The translations under genes were made by a program, and so were the position numbers. Of a stretch of DNA of 64,000 nucleotides, positions 8,870-18,056 are shown one piece after another. Under the pieces are notes generated by a model, which saw only the letters and a list, made by a program, of their open reading frames with translations, was not told the DNA's origin and did no database searches. Each line of letters starts with the position of its first letter. Position 1 is the first letter of the stretch. The stretch spans positions 868,001-932,000 of the forward strand of contig NZ_OW711693.1 of NCBI RefSeq assembly GCF_940670685.1. Direction: 5' to 3'. This DNA comes from Anaeropeptidivorans aminofermentans (GTDB lineage: Bacteria > Bacillota > Clostridia > Lachnospirales > UBA5962).

Positions 8870-9823
8870 ATGTTTAAGTTCATTGGAAAGAGACTTCTTA
8901 TGATAATACCCGTTATACTGGGCGTTGTATTTATCATATTTTTTATAATGGATTTTACCCCTGGAGATCCAGCCATAATGATTTTGGGAGAAGGAGCAAA
9001 GCCTGAGGAATATGCGGCTTTAAGAGAAGAACTTGGCCTTAACGATAATCTTTTAATAAGATATGCGAAATATATAGGAGATGCTCTTCAGGGAGATTTC
9101 GGGCAGTCTTACAGAACCAACATTCCCGTATTTCAGGAAATAATGGCAAGGCTTCCATATACTCTTAACTTGGCGGTTGTAAGTACAATTATAGCTGTTC
9201 TCATAGGTATTCCCATCGGGGTGCTTTCTGCAGTAAAGCAGTATTCAGCGTCAGATAATATTTCATTGGGAGTATCGCTTCTTCTTACGTCTATGCCGTC
9301 ATTCTGGTTTGCCATGATGTGTGTTCTTTTGTTTTCATTAAAGCTAAGATGGCTCCCGTCTTTAGGGGTTGATTCATGGAAACACTTTATTCTTCCGGCG
9401 ATAGCAACTTCATCAAGTACCTTGGCTTCAACTTTAAGAATGACGCGCTCAACCATGCTTGAGGTTATCCGCCAGGATTATATAAGAACAGCAAGGGCAA
9501 AGGGGGCCGCTGAAAGAGCTATCGTATTCGGCCATGCTTTGAGAAATGCCCTTCTTCCGGTTATAACCATAGTAGGGGTTAACTTTGGGCATGCCTTAGG
9601 TGGTGCAATTGTAATTGAGCAGGTTTTTGCTATTCCCGGTCTTGGGCAGCTTATGATAAACGCTGTAAGGAGTAAAGACATACCTATGGTTACGGCTTCT
9701 ATTCTGTTCGCTTCTATAATAGCAAGCCTTGTAAATCTTTTGGTTGATATTGTATATACTTACGTTGACCCAAGGCTTAAATCAATGTATGCAAGCCCTA
9801 AAGCAAAGAAGGTGAAGGCATGA
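8870..9823 (+). CDS. dppB: ABC transporter permease, DppB/OppB type
   Basis: This 317-residue inner-membrane permease carries an N-terminal membrane segment (LLMIIPVILGVVFIIFFIMD), the family motif DFTPGDPA, and the periplasmic part LREELGLNDNLLIRYAKY. Further membrane helices follow. The ATPase-docking EAA loop is DYIRTARAKGAAERAIVFGHALRNALLPV at about residues 203-231. AAGGGAG precedes ATG 8870. The stop overlaps the next gene by 4 nt (ATGA), so it is translationally coupled to dppC. It forms the channel with the DppC-type partner. Confidence 0.92.
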   Translation: MFKFIGKRLLMIIPVILGVVFIIFFIMDFTPGDPAIMILGEGAKPEEYAALREELGLNDNLLIRYAKYIGDALQGDFGQSYRTNIPVFQEIMARLPYTLNLAVVSTIIAVLIGIPIGVLSAVKQYSASDNISLGVSLLLTSMPSFWFAMMCVLLFSLKLRWLPSLGVDSWKHFILPAIATSSSTLASTLRMTRSTMLEVIRQDYIRTARAKGAAERAIVFGHALRNALLPVITIVGVNFGHALGGAIVIEQVFAIPGLGQLMINAVRSKDIPMVTASILFASIIASLVNLLVDIVYTYVDPRLKSMYASPKAKKVKA

Positions 9824-10734
9824 GTGAGATGAATAGTTCAGTTATAAATGGCGGAGATGCCCTTAAAAAAGTACATCAATTTAAGAAAAAAAGTCAGCTT
9901 AAGGCCATATGGATGCGCCTTAAGAAAAATAAACTGGCAATGTTTGGTTTAATTGTATTTGCCGTTATGGCCATTATAGTTCTTTCGGCAGATTTATATC
10001 TTGATTATGAGCAGCAGGCCATAACTCAGGATCTTGCTAACAGGTTTGCTCTTCCTTCAGGCAAGCATCTGCTTGGAACGGATCATTACGGAAGAGATGT
10101 TATGGTAAGAATTATTTACGGAGGAAGAATATCAATGTTCGTAGGCCTTGCTACGATTTGCGTATCTCTTTCATTCGGAGCTGTTATTGGAGCAACGGCA
10201 GCATATTACGGAGGCAAGGTTGATAATATTTTAATGAGAATAATGGACATTTTCCTTGCTATACCCAATATGCTGATGGCCATAACCTTAGTTGCAGCTT
10301 TTGGTTCCAATGTATTTAATCTGATTATTGCCATGGGTATTGCTCAGGTTCCAAGAATGTCAAGAATCGTACGGTCTTCCGTATTAAGTGTTATGGGGCA
10401 GGACTATATTGAAGCGGCAAGATCCTGCGGAACAAGTGATGCAAGAATAATATTCAGGCATATACTTCCCAATGCAATGGGCCCTATTTTAGTTCAAGCA
10501 ACACAAACTGTTGCAAGAACTGTTATAACCGTTGCCTCATTAAGCTTCGTTGGCCTTGGGATATCAGAGCCTACGCCGGAATGGGGCTCTATGCTTTCTG
10601 AGTCAAAGAGCCAGTTAAGGCATTATCCTCACCTTGCCATAGCTCCGGGAGTTGCAATTGTAATGCTTGTTATGTCCCTTACATTATTTGGTGATGGCCT
10701 TAGAGACGCCCTTGATCCCAGATTGAAAAATTAA
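9820..10734 (+). CDS. dppC: ABC transporter permease, DppC/OppC type
   Basis: This is the second permease subunit, 304 residues. A basic cytoplasmic N-terminus (QFKKKSQLKAIWMRLKKNKL) precedes the first membrane helix. The family motif HLLGTDHYGRDVMVRIIYGGR follows it. The EAA loop reads DYIEAARSCGTSDARIIFRHILPNA, and the C-terminus ends FGDGLRDALDPRLKN as usual for DppC. The ATG overlaps the dppB stop. Length and order are normal. Confidence 0.92.
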   Translation: MSEMNSSVINGGDALKKVHQFKKKSQLKAIWMRLKKNKLAMFGLIVFAVMAIIVLSADLYLDYEQQAITQDLANRFALPSGKHLLGTDHYGRDVMVRIIYGGRISMFVGLATICVSLSFGAVIGATAAYYGGKVDNILMRIMDIFLAIPNMLMAITLVAAFGSNVFNLIIAMGIAQVPRMSRIVRSSVLSVMGQDYIEAARSCGTSDARIIFRHILPNAMGPILVQATQTVARTVITVASLSFVGLGISEPTPEWGSMLSESKSQLRHYPHLAIAPGVAIVMLVMSLTLFGDGLRDALDPRLKN

Positions 10735-10838
10735 ACGGCATCTCAGTGGATTTTAAAAATGCATTGGCGGGTTATTTATTAAAAGATAATGCCAATACAC
10801 ACTCTATAAACTAAAAAAGCTCATTTTGAATTTGCGCC

Positions 10839-10867
10839 CTCTGTCAGGGAAGCAAATTTGCTAAATG
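10839..10867 (+). other. Inverted repeat between dppC and dppD
   Basis: AATTTGC plus CCCT on the left pair with AGGG plus GCAAATT on the right around CTGTC, with small bulges. There is no T-run. The site lies just before the dppD ribosome-binding site (GGGAGG) and may be an mRNA-processing or translation-control hairpin. A weaker GCATTGGC/GCCAATAC pair lies at about 10770-10798. Confidence 0.4.
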
Positions 10868-10885
10868 GTTTTGGGAGGCAAATAA

Positions 10886-11848
10886 ATGTCGGAAAACTTA
10901 TTGGAGATAAAGAATTTAAACGTAATGTACCGAACAGACGATGATGATATTTATGCCCTAAACGGTGTAAATTTAAATGTCAGAAAAGGGGAAACGTTAG
11001 GCCTAGTAGGAGAAACAGGAGCAGGAAAGACAACAACAGCTTTGAGCATCATGCGCCTTCTTCCCGATAGAGTGGGAAAAGTAAAAGAGGGGGAAATCTT
11101 TCTCGAAGGAAAGAGTATTTTTTCCCTTTCAGAGCCGGAGATGAGAAAGCTCAGAGGAAACGATGTATCCATGATTTTTCAGGACCCTATGACGAGCCTG
11201 AACCCTATACATACTGTAGGTGACCAGATAGGAGAAGTAATAAGGTTGCATAATTTGGATTTAACTAAAGCAGAGGTGGAGCTTAAGGTAGATGAAATGA
11301 TGGAAATGGTTGGTATTCCAGCAGAAAGAAAAAATGAGTACCCCCACCAGTTTTCAGGCGGAATGAAGCAGAGAATCGTTATCGCTATCGCTTTGGCCTG
11401 TAACCCTAAGCTTCTTTTGGCTGACGAGCCTACTACGGCTCTTGATGTTACCATTCAGGCTCAGGTGCTTAAGATGATGGGAGAATTAAAGACTAAATTT
11501 GATACTTCCATGATACTAATTACCCATGACTTAGGGGTTGTGGCCCAAATATGCGATTCCGTAGCCATAATGTATGCAGGTGAAATCATAGAGCAGGGAA
11601 GAGTAGAAGATATATTTGAAGATGAAAATCATCATCCTTATACTATTGGTCTTTTTGGCTCTATCCCGGATATGACTAAAAAAACAAGGCGGTTAAGCCC
11701 CATAGACGGACTTATGCCAGACCCTACGGCTCTTCCCGTAGGATGCAGTTTTGCCCAAAGATGCCCTAAATGTATGGATATATGTAAAACGACCCCTCCA
11801 AAGATTCATAAAGAAGGTACCCATTCTATAAAATGCCACTTATACTAA
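10886..11848 (+). CDS. dppD: ABC transporter ATP-binding protein, DppD/OppD type
   Basis: This 320-residue ATPase has Walker A GETGAGKTT (about residues 39-47), Q-loop MIFQDPMTSLNP, signature FSGGMKQRIVIA, Walker B KLLLADEPTTALDV, and switch ITHDLGVV. The DppD/OppD C-terminal extension includes the cysteine-rich stretch GCSFAQRCPKCMDIC, which in this family can bind an iron-sulfur cluster. GGGAGGC precedes ATG 10886. It pairs with the dppF product to energise the importer. About 150 nt separate it from dppC. Confidence 0.92.
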   Translation: MSENLLEIKNLNVMYRTDDDDIYALNGVNLNVRKGETLGLVGETGAGKTTTALSIMRLLPDRVGKVKEGEIFLEGKSIFSLSEPEMRKLRGNDVSMIFQDPMTSLNPIHTVGDQIGEVIRLHNLDLTKAEVELKVDEMMEMVGIPAERKNEYPHQFSGGMKQRIVIAIALACNPKLLLADEPTTALDVTIQAQVLKMMGELKTKFDTSMILITHDLGVVAQICDSVAIMYAGEIIEQGRVEDIFEDENHHPYTIGLFGSIPDMTKKTRRLSPIDGLMPDPTALPVGCSFAQRCPKCMDICKTTPPKIHKEGTHSIKCHLY

Positions 11849-11998
11849 TCATACTGATTCAACTTATGCCATTTTATTATAAATTTAATTTGGTATAAAT
11901 TTTACAGTACCAGTATTTTTATAGAAAATATGGTTCTTTAAAAATTGTTTCGTATATTCGTATAGTTTTACTTTTAATATTACAGGGGAGGGAATCCA

Positions 11999-12946
11999 AT
12001 GAATACACCGATGATTCAAACAAAAGAGCTGAAAAAGTATTTCAGCACAAAAAAAGGCGAGCTTCACGCCGTTGACGGCGTTAATATATCCATTGAAAAA
12101 GGCGAAACTTTGGGTGTTGTAGGCGAGTCAGGATGCGGAAAGTCCACCTTGGGCAGGGTAATTTTAAAACTTCTTGAGCCTACCAGCGGGGAAATATATT
12201 TTGAAGGCAAGGATATATCAAATTTCAGCCGTTCTCAGATGAAACAGATGAGAAAAGAAATGCAAATCATATTTCAGGACCCTTTCGGTTCGCTAAATCC
12301 AAGAATGACCGTAAGTGAAATCATAGCGGAGCCTATGAAGGTTACAAAAATGTATACCAAAGATAGCGATATAATGGAAAAAGTGTTTGACCTTATGGGT
12401 ACCGTAGGCCTTGCTGAAAGATTTGTAAACACATATCCCCATGAGCTTGACGGCGGCAGGCGCCAGAGAATCGGCGTTGCCAGAGCGCTTTCCGTAAATC
12501 CCAAGTTTATCGTGTGTGATGAACCGGTTTCGGCCCTTGATGTTTCAATTCAGGCGCAGATACTGAATCTTATGATGGATTTGCAGGAGAACATGAACCT
12601 TACTTATATGTTTATAACGCATGATTTAAGCGTCGTTAAGCATATAAGCAATAATATTGCCGTGATGTATCTTGGCCAATGTGTTGAGTTTGCGCCTACG
12701 AATGAGCTTTTTAAAAATCCTGCCCATCCATATACAAAGGCGCTTCTTGAGGCTATACCCATACCCAGCTTAAAACATAAAAAAGAATTAAGCGTAATAA
12801 GCGGAGAGGTTACGAGCCCTATAAATCCAAAGCCGGGATGCAGATTTGCTCTTAGATGCCCTTATGCCAAGCCTCAATGCATCGAGCCCGGGCTTAAGCT
12901 TAAAGAAATAGGACCAAGGCATTCGGTTGCTTGCGTATTATATTAA
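11999..12946 (+). CDS. dppF: ABC transporter ATP-binding protein, DppF/OppF type
   Basis: This is the second ATPase, 315 residues. Walker A is GESGCGKST, the Q-loop MQIIFQDPFGSLNP, Walker B KFIVCDEPVSALDV, and the switch ITHDLSVV. A C-terminal cysteine cluster (GCRFALRCPYAKPQC) is present. The signature reads LDGGRRQRIG instead of LSGGQRQRIG; the D/R form recurs in clostridial OppF-type proteins, so I read it as a family variant rather than damage. GGGGAGGG lies before ATG 11999. The 150-nt gap after dppD holds no clear terminator. Confidence 0.9.
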   Translation: MNTPMIQTKELKKYFSTKKGELHAVDGVNISIEKGETLGVVGESGCGKSTLGRVILKLLEPTSGEIYFEGKDISNFSRSQMKQMRKEMQIIFQDPFGSLNPRMTVSEIIAEPMKVTKMYTKDSDIMEKVFDLMGTVGLAERFVNTYPHELDGGRRQRIGVARALSVNPKFIVCDEPVSALDVSIQAQILNLMMDLQENMNLTYMFITHDLSVVKHISNNIAVMYLGQCVEFAPTNELFKNPAHPYTKALLEAIPIPSLKHKKELSVISGEVTSPINPKPGCRFALRCPYAKPQCIEPGLKLKEIGPRHSVACVLY

Positions 12947-13033
12947 TTGCCTTATTTGTTAAAGCACATTGAACAATCCATTGTGAATTTGCTTTTGTTC
13001 CGTTTATGATAAGTTTTATGCCATATTTGCAGT

Positions 13034-13171
13034 ACAGTAAATTTAAAATTAAACAGTAACAAAACTGTATATTCCTGCAGGCTCAAAAATGTACTGTTTC
13101 CGAAGGAAACTCATGTTTTTGAGTCTTTAATGAATCGGTCTTTGTTACTTCTTTATAAAAAATTTACTATA
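13034..13171. repeat. Family I dispersed fold-back repeat
   Basis: The copy starts ACAGTAAATTT and ends AAATTTACTATAA. Inner arms are AACAGTAACAAAA and CTTTGTTACTTC, with a CCGAAGG core. It fills most of the 410-bp gap between dppF and the first C45 gene, in which I see no other gene. Confidence 0.85.
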
Positions 13172-13357
13172 ATATTTGCATGAAGCAGTAAAGAGGTAAC
13201 TATGAAGATGGCTGTGCCTCAAAGAAATTTCTATCCATGATAATTATTGTAGGCCATAAGTGTTTTCGATGGACATACATATTATTATAAAAGGAATATG
13301 GAGCTTATCTTTAAAGAACAAAAGTGAATTCATTATAAATAAGCGGAGGTAGCAAAA

Positions 13358-14407
13358 ATGAGAAAATTTCAGCTGATAGAGGTAAAGGCCAAAACGGCTT
13401 ATGAAAGGGGATTCCAATACGGTGAGCAAGCGAAGGACAAAATAAAGGCTTCCGTAGAAGATTATAGAATTCTTTTTGGCGAAACCAGTACCATGAGCTG
13501 GAGTGAAATACAAAACTACGCTCTTGATTTCGTTCCTATATCGGAAAAGTTTATTCCCGAAGTTGTTGAAGAAGCAAAGGGGATTGCCGCCGGTGCAGGC
13601 GTAAGCCTTGAAGATGTAATGGTTCTTAACGCCAGATACGAAATTACAAAGTTTCCAAAGCCTAACGAATGTACATCTTTTTCTGTTCTTCCCGAAGCGA
13701 CAAAGCATAAAGGAACTTATGTAGGGCAGAACTGGGACTACAGAGTAGGCATAATGGATAATATCGTTATGGTTCATATAGAAGAGGAAAACGGAACGAG
13801 AATATTCGGCCTTGCGGAGGCAGGGCAAGTCATAAGAAACGGATTTAATTCAAACGGAATAGGCCTGTGTGCCAACAATCTTCAGTCTTGCTATGATAAA
13901 AAGGGCCTTGGTATACCCGTTACCTTTTTAAGAAGACAAGTGCTGTCCAGCAAAACTTTTGAAGAAGCAAAGGACTGGCTGGTTAATGCTGAAAGGTCCG
14001 TATCCTGTAATTTCATGCTTGCGTCCAAAGACGGAAAAGCCATAGATGTGGAAGCCTATCCAAAAGGCGCAGATATTCTGGAGCCTAAGGCAGGAATCCT
14101 TACCCATGCAAACCATTTTGTTCACAGGCCGGAAATACACGCCCTTGAGTTCAGCCCGAGAGGAAATAGGCTTTATGAAAAGCTTGCAGAAAAGACCGGA
14201 GAAATAGATATCGCTTATATCGCTGAATGCTTAAGCGATCATGAAAACTATCCCAAAGCTTTATGCAGGCATCCTTCGGATGTTTCTGTAAGGCTTGGAC
14301 GAAGAGGCATCACCGTGGCTGGAGTTATATATGATTTTGAAAACGAAACGGCCTATGTATGTGCAGGTCCGCCATGTGAAGGAGAGTTTATTCCCTATAA
14401 GCTTTAG
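13358..14407 (+). CDS. C45 family acyltransferase/amidohydrolase (copy 1)
   Basis: The 349 residues resemble the acyl-CoA:6-aminopenicillanic-acid acyltransferase family (peptidase C45, Ntn-hydrolase fold). Landmarks are ERGFQYGEQAKDKI near residue 20, EAKGIAAGAGVSLEDVMVLNARYE, and NECTSF with Cys105 as the likely autoproteolytic nucleophile. QNWDYR, AGQVIRNGFNSNGIG and a GPPCEGEF end follow. Family members hydrolyse or transfer amides after self-cleavage before the cysteine. ATG 13358 follows CGGAGGT. It is about 59% similar by eye to the next gene and follows a peptide-type importer, so an imported amide is a reasonable substrate guess. No signal peptide is seen, so it is cytoplasmic. Confidence 0.85.
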   Translation: MRKFQLIEVKAKTAYERGFQYGEQAKDKIKASVEDYRILFGETSTMSWSEIQNYALDFVPISEKFIPEVVEEAKGIAAGAGVSLEDVMVLNARYEITKFPKPNECTSFSVLPEATKHKGTYVGQNWDYRVGIMDNIVMVHIEEENGTRIFGLAEAGQVIRNGFNSNGIGLCANNLQSCYDKKGLGIPVTFLRRQVLSSKTFEEAKDWLVNAERSVSCNFMLASKDGKAIDVEAYPKGADILEPKAGILTHANHFVHRPEIHALEFSPRGNRLYEKLAEKTGEIDIAYIAECLSDHENYPKALCRHPSDVSVRLGRRGITVAGVIYDFENETAYVCAGPPCEGEFIPYKL

Positions 14408-14464
14408 TGCTTCAGTAAAGTTTCGGACTGGTCATTACCCAATACAGATATACGGAGGTATAAG

Positions 14465-15526
14465 ATGTTAAGCTTTCAAGTTGTAAAATTAACTGCCGAC
14501 ACGCCCTTTGAAAGAGGCGTACAGTATGGGGAGCAGGCAAAGGAAAAGATTATAGCAGGAGTAGATTCCTATAGGGAGATATTCCGCCAGACAATGGATT
14601 CGAGCTGGGAAAGCATAAAAAAATATACAAGGCATTTTATTGAATATCTTGAGAAAGAGCTTCCGGATATACTTATGGAAGCCAAAGGAATTGCCAAAGG
14701 CGCCGAGGTTGATTTAGAGGATATCATGGTGCTCAATTGCAGATATGAGATTACAAAGTTTCCTTTTATTCCGGAATGTACCACCTGCGCAGTGCTTCCG
14801 GAGGCGGCGGAAGGAAATAAGACCTATCTTGTTAAGAATTGGGATTATCGCGCAGGCATAATAGATAATATCGTAATCCTTCATATTGAAAACAGCAACG
14901 GAACAGAGATTATAGGTCTTGCAGAAGCAGGGCAGCTTATCAGAGAAGGCTTTAATTCAAACGGAGTGGGCATCGTAAATAATGCCTTAAAATCTAAAAA
15001 CGACAATACGAAGATAGGAATACCCGTTACCTTTTTAAGGCGCAGGGTGTTAGACTCAAAGACTTATGCCGAAGCCAAGGAATATATAGAAAACGCAAAA
15101 AGAGAGGTTTCCAATAATATCCTTATTGCTTCAAAAGACGGAGAAGCGCTTGATATGGAAGTCCATCCCCTTGGGGTTGAAAAAATAGAGCCGGTAAAGG
15201 GAATTATTACCCATGCAAATCATTTTGTAGCTAAAAGAGAAATAAACGACGGAGAGGAAAGCCCGAGAGACGAGAGGCTCAAAGCGCTTTTAATGAAGCA
15301 TCATGGGTCCATAAATGTGGATATAATAAAACAGGCTCTTGCAGACCATGAGAATTATCCAAAAGCTATCTGCAGGCATCCCGCAGATGCAAGCCTTCCC
15401 CTTTTCAGAAGAAGCATGACGGTTGCGGCAATGATAGTGGACTTTGAAGAATCTACTGTTCATATATGCGCAGGGCCTCCGTGTGAAGGAGAATTTAAAG
15501 CGTTTAAGCTTAATAAAAAGATGTAA
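14465..15526 (+). CDS. C45 family acyltransferase/amidohydrolase (copy 2)
   Basis: This is a tandem paralogue of the preceding gene (353 residues). It shows the same landmarks at the same positions: YGEQAKEKI, EAKGIAKGAEVDLEDIMVLN, PECTTC with Cys105 as predicted nucleophile, KNWDYRAGI, EAGQLIREGFNSNGVG, HANHFV and AGPPCEGEF. CGGAGG precedes ATG 14465. The gap of 57 nt to copy 1 suggests one transcript. Divergence between the copies (for example TSF against TTC after the nucleophile) suggests different acyl groups. The stop codon lies inside the left end of a family I repeat. Confidence 0.85.
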   Translation: MLSFQVVKLTADTPFERGVQYGEQAKEKIIAGVDSYREIFRQTMDSSWESIKKYTRHFIEYLEKELPDILMEAKGIAKGAEVDLEDIMVLNCRYEITKFPFIPECTTCAVLPEAAEGNKTYLVKNWDYRAGIIDNIVILHIENSNGTEIIGLAEAGQLIREGFNSNGVGIVNNALKSKNDNTKIGIPVTFLRRRVLDSKTYAEAKEYIENAKREVSNNILIASKDGEALDMEVHPLGVEKIEPVKGIITHANHFVAKREINDGEESPRDERLKALLMKHHGSINVDIIKQALADHENYPKAICRHPADASLPLFRRSMTVAAMIVDFEESTVHICAGPPCEGEFKAFKLNKKM

Positions 15527-15654
15527 AGTAAATTTTGCAGAAGGAAGCAATAAAAATCTATTTTTCATAAACGGCTTAAACATATAGAATCCCTATGTTT
15601 AAGTCATTCAAAATATACGATTTTTATTACTGTTTCATTTGAAATTTACTATAG
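15524..15654. repeat. Family I dispersed fold-back repeat overlapping a stop codon
   Basis: The left end TAAAGTAAATTTT begins at the TAA stop of C45 copy 2, and the right end is GAAATTTACTATA. The core belongs to the variant with TTCATAAACGGCTTAA and TTTAAGTCATTCAAAATATACG. The remaining 200 bp to the next terminator hold small hairpins but no gene. Confidence 0.85.
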
Positions 15655-15863
15655 TTCGTAAACACGAAAGCATAGGTAGCGTAAGAAAATTTTAAATCGT
15701 TTCAATCTTTGCCTTAAAAGCTTAAGGCCGGCAGTTTCGAGTTATGTTTTTAAATTGCCTTAAAAAAGTATCGCTATAGCTTATAAATATGCTTGCAAAG
15801 AAACATAAGATGCTTTTGACGGCTTTTTAAGTCTTCCTATTGCCAATCTTTTTAATCTTATAA

Positions 15864-15906
15864 CATAAAGAAGTGCCGAAGACTTTGTCTTCGGCACTTC
15901 TTTATG
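15864..15906. terminator. Bidirectional terminator between convergent genes
   Basis: A perfect 19-bp palindrome arm (15864-15882, containing GAAGTGCCGAAGA) pairs with 15888-15906 around CTTTG. AAAG and CTTT flank it on either side, giving a T-rich tail for both directions. It separates the C45 genes (+) from the binding-protein gene (-). The 200 bp between it and 16115 contain nothing I can name. Confidence 0.85.
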
Positions 15907-16114
15907 GCGATTTAGCCCAATAAATTTCAAGGTCTGATGATGAAATTAAAGGCTTATAGGGCGGTTTTAATTATTTTAAACTAGATTTACATTATTTCTG
16001 TAGGAGTATAGACACTACGAAGCATAATGCAATTGATAGTTTTCTGGCGCTATGCCGGTAATAAGCCCTTCTGGGAATGATGCAAACCATAGGTTTAACA
16101 GATGGTTTTGATTT

Positions 16115-17728
16115 TTACTCCCAGCTTACCTCGTTAAGCCTCATCATACCTACCGGTGTTACGTCAAAGTTTTTAAGATTTGCGTTATATGCTCTTTTTA
16201 CTGTGTTCTGGTAAAGAGGCACGAGAGGAGTAAGGTTATTTACAAAGCTTGAACACTGATTTAAGAGACTTTCTCTTTCTACTGGGTCTATGGTGATGCT
16301 TGCGGTGTCGATGAAATTATCTATTTCAGGTACGACTGTACGGGTTCTGTTAGAGGCATTATATTGACGGGAATGGAATACGCCGCCTAAATAAGAAAGC
16401 AGTGAAAAAGTTGTATAGCTTCCGATGGCGCCTACATAATTACCTGCGAATTCATTTTGGAGTGCTGTTGCATTATCCATATTGGTGATGTTTATCGTTA
16501 CGCCGAATTCAATAAGGTTTGACTGAATAACTTCCGCCGCCCTTCTTGTTTCATCGCCGGTAACTATAATTTCAAGCTCTATGGTCTTAGGGTCTACGCC
16601 GGATTCTTCAAAATAGGCTTTGGCTTTTTCAGGGTCATAAGTATCTGTGTGCTCTAAAGAAGTACCTTTAAATATTGGAGGGGTCTGGCTTACGGCAGGG
16701 TCTGCAAGACCCTCAAGGGCAACGGCAACAATGGCGTCCTTATCTATTCCGGCGTTTAAGGCCTTTCTTACAAGAACATTATCAAAAGGCGGCTTCTCAT
16801 TATTAAGCATTAAGAAAAAGTAACCTGTTCCGGGCTTTACAATTACTTCAACCTCGGGGTTTTCCTGAAGCCTTTTAATATCGCTTGAGCCTACTTCTAT
16901 AATTAAATCTGCAAGGCCGGATTCAAGGGCAATGGTTCTTGAGGAAGCCTCGGGAACTACCTTCCACTCTATTTTAGGAATAGAGGCCTTTTTTTCGGTA
17001 TCGAAATAATCGTCAAAAGCTTCAAGCTCGATTACTTCACCGTAAGTCCATTTTACAAATTTATAAGGGCCGGTTCCTATGGGATTTTTATTAAAGTCAT
17101 TGCCTGAGTCGATGAGTTGTTTTGGAAGAATATAGTTGGCGTGGTGGGCAAGGTCGGATAAAAGCTGTGCCTTAGGCCCGTCGGTGATGATTTTTACAGT
17201 AAGGTCGTCTATGACCTCAACGCTTACGATAGAACTTGTATAGAGCTTGCATTCGGGAAATGTTTTAGTAAAATCAAGGGTTGCCTTTACGTCCTCGGCG
17301 GTTACTACGGAACCATCATGGAATTTAATTCCTTCTTTAAGCTTCATAATCCATTCAATATCTGTAACCGCTTCATATGTATCTACCATATCGGGAACAG
17401 GTTCTAATTCCATATTCCTTCTAAAAAGACCGTTATGGGTCATTTCATTTATGTAGTCGGAAGCGAGGATATTATGGTCATGAGTGCTTACTTTGGAAGG
17501 CTCGTTTTCAGTAACTACAATAAGGGTATCTTTTGCTGTGCTTTCCTTTTTGGTATCTTCCTTCTTTCCAGCAGGGCTTTCAGAAGGCTTTTCGGCTTGG
17601 GCTTGCGGAGAAGATGAGGCGCTTTCCTTGTTTGCTTCTGATTGTTTATTTCCGCAGCCGGCCAGAGAAGAAACAATCATAATAAGAACCAAAAACATGC
17701 TTGAAAATCTTAAACTATTCTTTTTCAT
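16115..17728 (-). CDS. Solitary ABC substrate-binding lipoprotein, family 5
   Basis: This is a second peptide-type binding protein (537 residues) with no permease or ATPase beside it. A lipoprotein signal ends VSSLAGC (Cys about residue 25). A 40-residue Ser/Glu/Lys-rich linker follows, then the family 5 core IEWIMKLKEGIKFHDGSVVTAEDVKATL, NPIGTGPYKFVKW and the late LTPLVPLYQN. It probably feeds the importer at 7.2-12.9 kb or another DppBCDF set (inference). It is transcribed alone from the promoter at 17806-17835 and ends near the bidirectional terminator. Confidence 0.9.
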   Translation of the reverse strand: MKKNSLRFSSMFLVLIMIVSSLAGCGNKQSEANKESASSSPQAQAEKPSESPAGKKEDTKKESTAKDTLIVVTENEPSKVSTHDHNILASDYINEMTHNGLFRRNMELEPVPDMVDTYEAVTDIEWIMKLKEGIKFHDGSVVTAEDVKATLDFTKTFPECKLYTSSIVSVEVIDDLTVKIITDGPKAQLLSDLAHHANYILPKQLIDSGNDFNKNPIGTGPYKFVKWTYGEVIELEAFDDYFDTEKKASIPKIEWKVVPEASSRTIALESGLADLIIEVGSSDIKRLQENPEVEVIVKPGTGYFFLMLNNEKPPFDNVLVRKALNAGIDKDAIVAVALEGLADPAVSQTPPIFKGTSLEHTDTYDPEKAKAYFEESGVDPKTIELEIIVTGDETRRAAEVIQSNLIEFGVTINITNMDNATALQNEFAGNYVGAIGSYTTFSLLSYLGGVFHSRQYNASNRTRTVVPEIDNFIDTASITIDPVERESLLNQCSSFVNNLTPLVPLYQNTVKRAYNANLKNFDVTPVGMMRLNEVSWE

Positions 17729-17805
17729 AGTCCACCCCTATTCTGTTTTTGTATTTATATTACTTTTTATTGTAATATATGAGTAAAAATATTCCAGTTG
17801 CTTAT

Positions 17806-17835
17806 ATAATACATGAATATATATGACGAGGTCAA
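17806..17835 (-). promoter_or_regulatory. Promoter of the solitary binding-protein gene
   Basis: On the minus strand TTGACC (17830-17835) and TATTAT (17806-17811) are 18 bp apart, about 80 nt upstream of the start codon. Confidence 0.6.
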
Positions 17836-18056
17836 TGCTATATTCAGAAAAATAAGAATATAATATGCCGAAATATCCTTGAATAGTAAAAAAATCACTT
17901 AATAATATGAATTTTTTTATGTATAAAAATTCTAATCCTGATTAAGTCCCTGGATATTCAATTTTAATTTGTATAATTATCCTTTATAATATAAAATAAG
18001 TATATGTATAGCAAAGAAGGCCTTATACCGTGAAAATTTCCGAAGGGAGCAAAACA

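Noticed and set aside
12431-12480. Damaged ABC signature (LDGGRRQRIG) in the second ATPase
   Set aside because: The rest of the ATPase is intact and this form is familiar from other clostridial OppF/DppF proteins, so it is not evidence of inactivation.
13244-13828. 194-codon minus-strand frame
   Set aside because: It is opposite the well-supported C45 gene and the upstream gap, with no start signals or family features.
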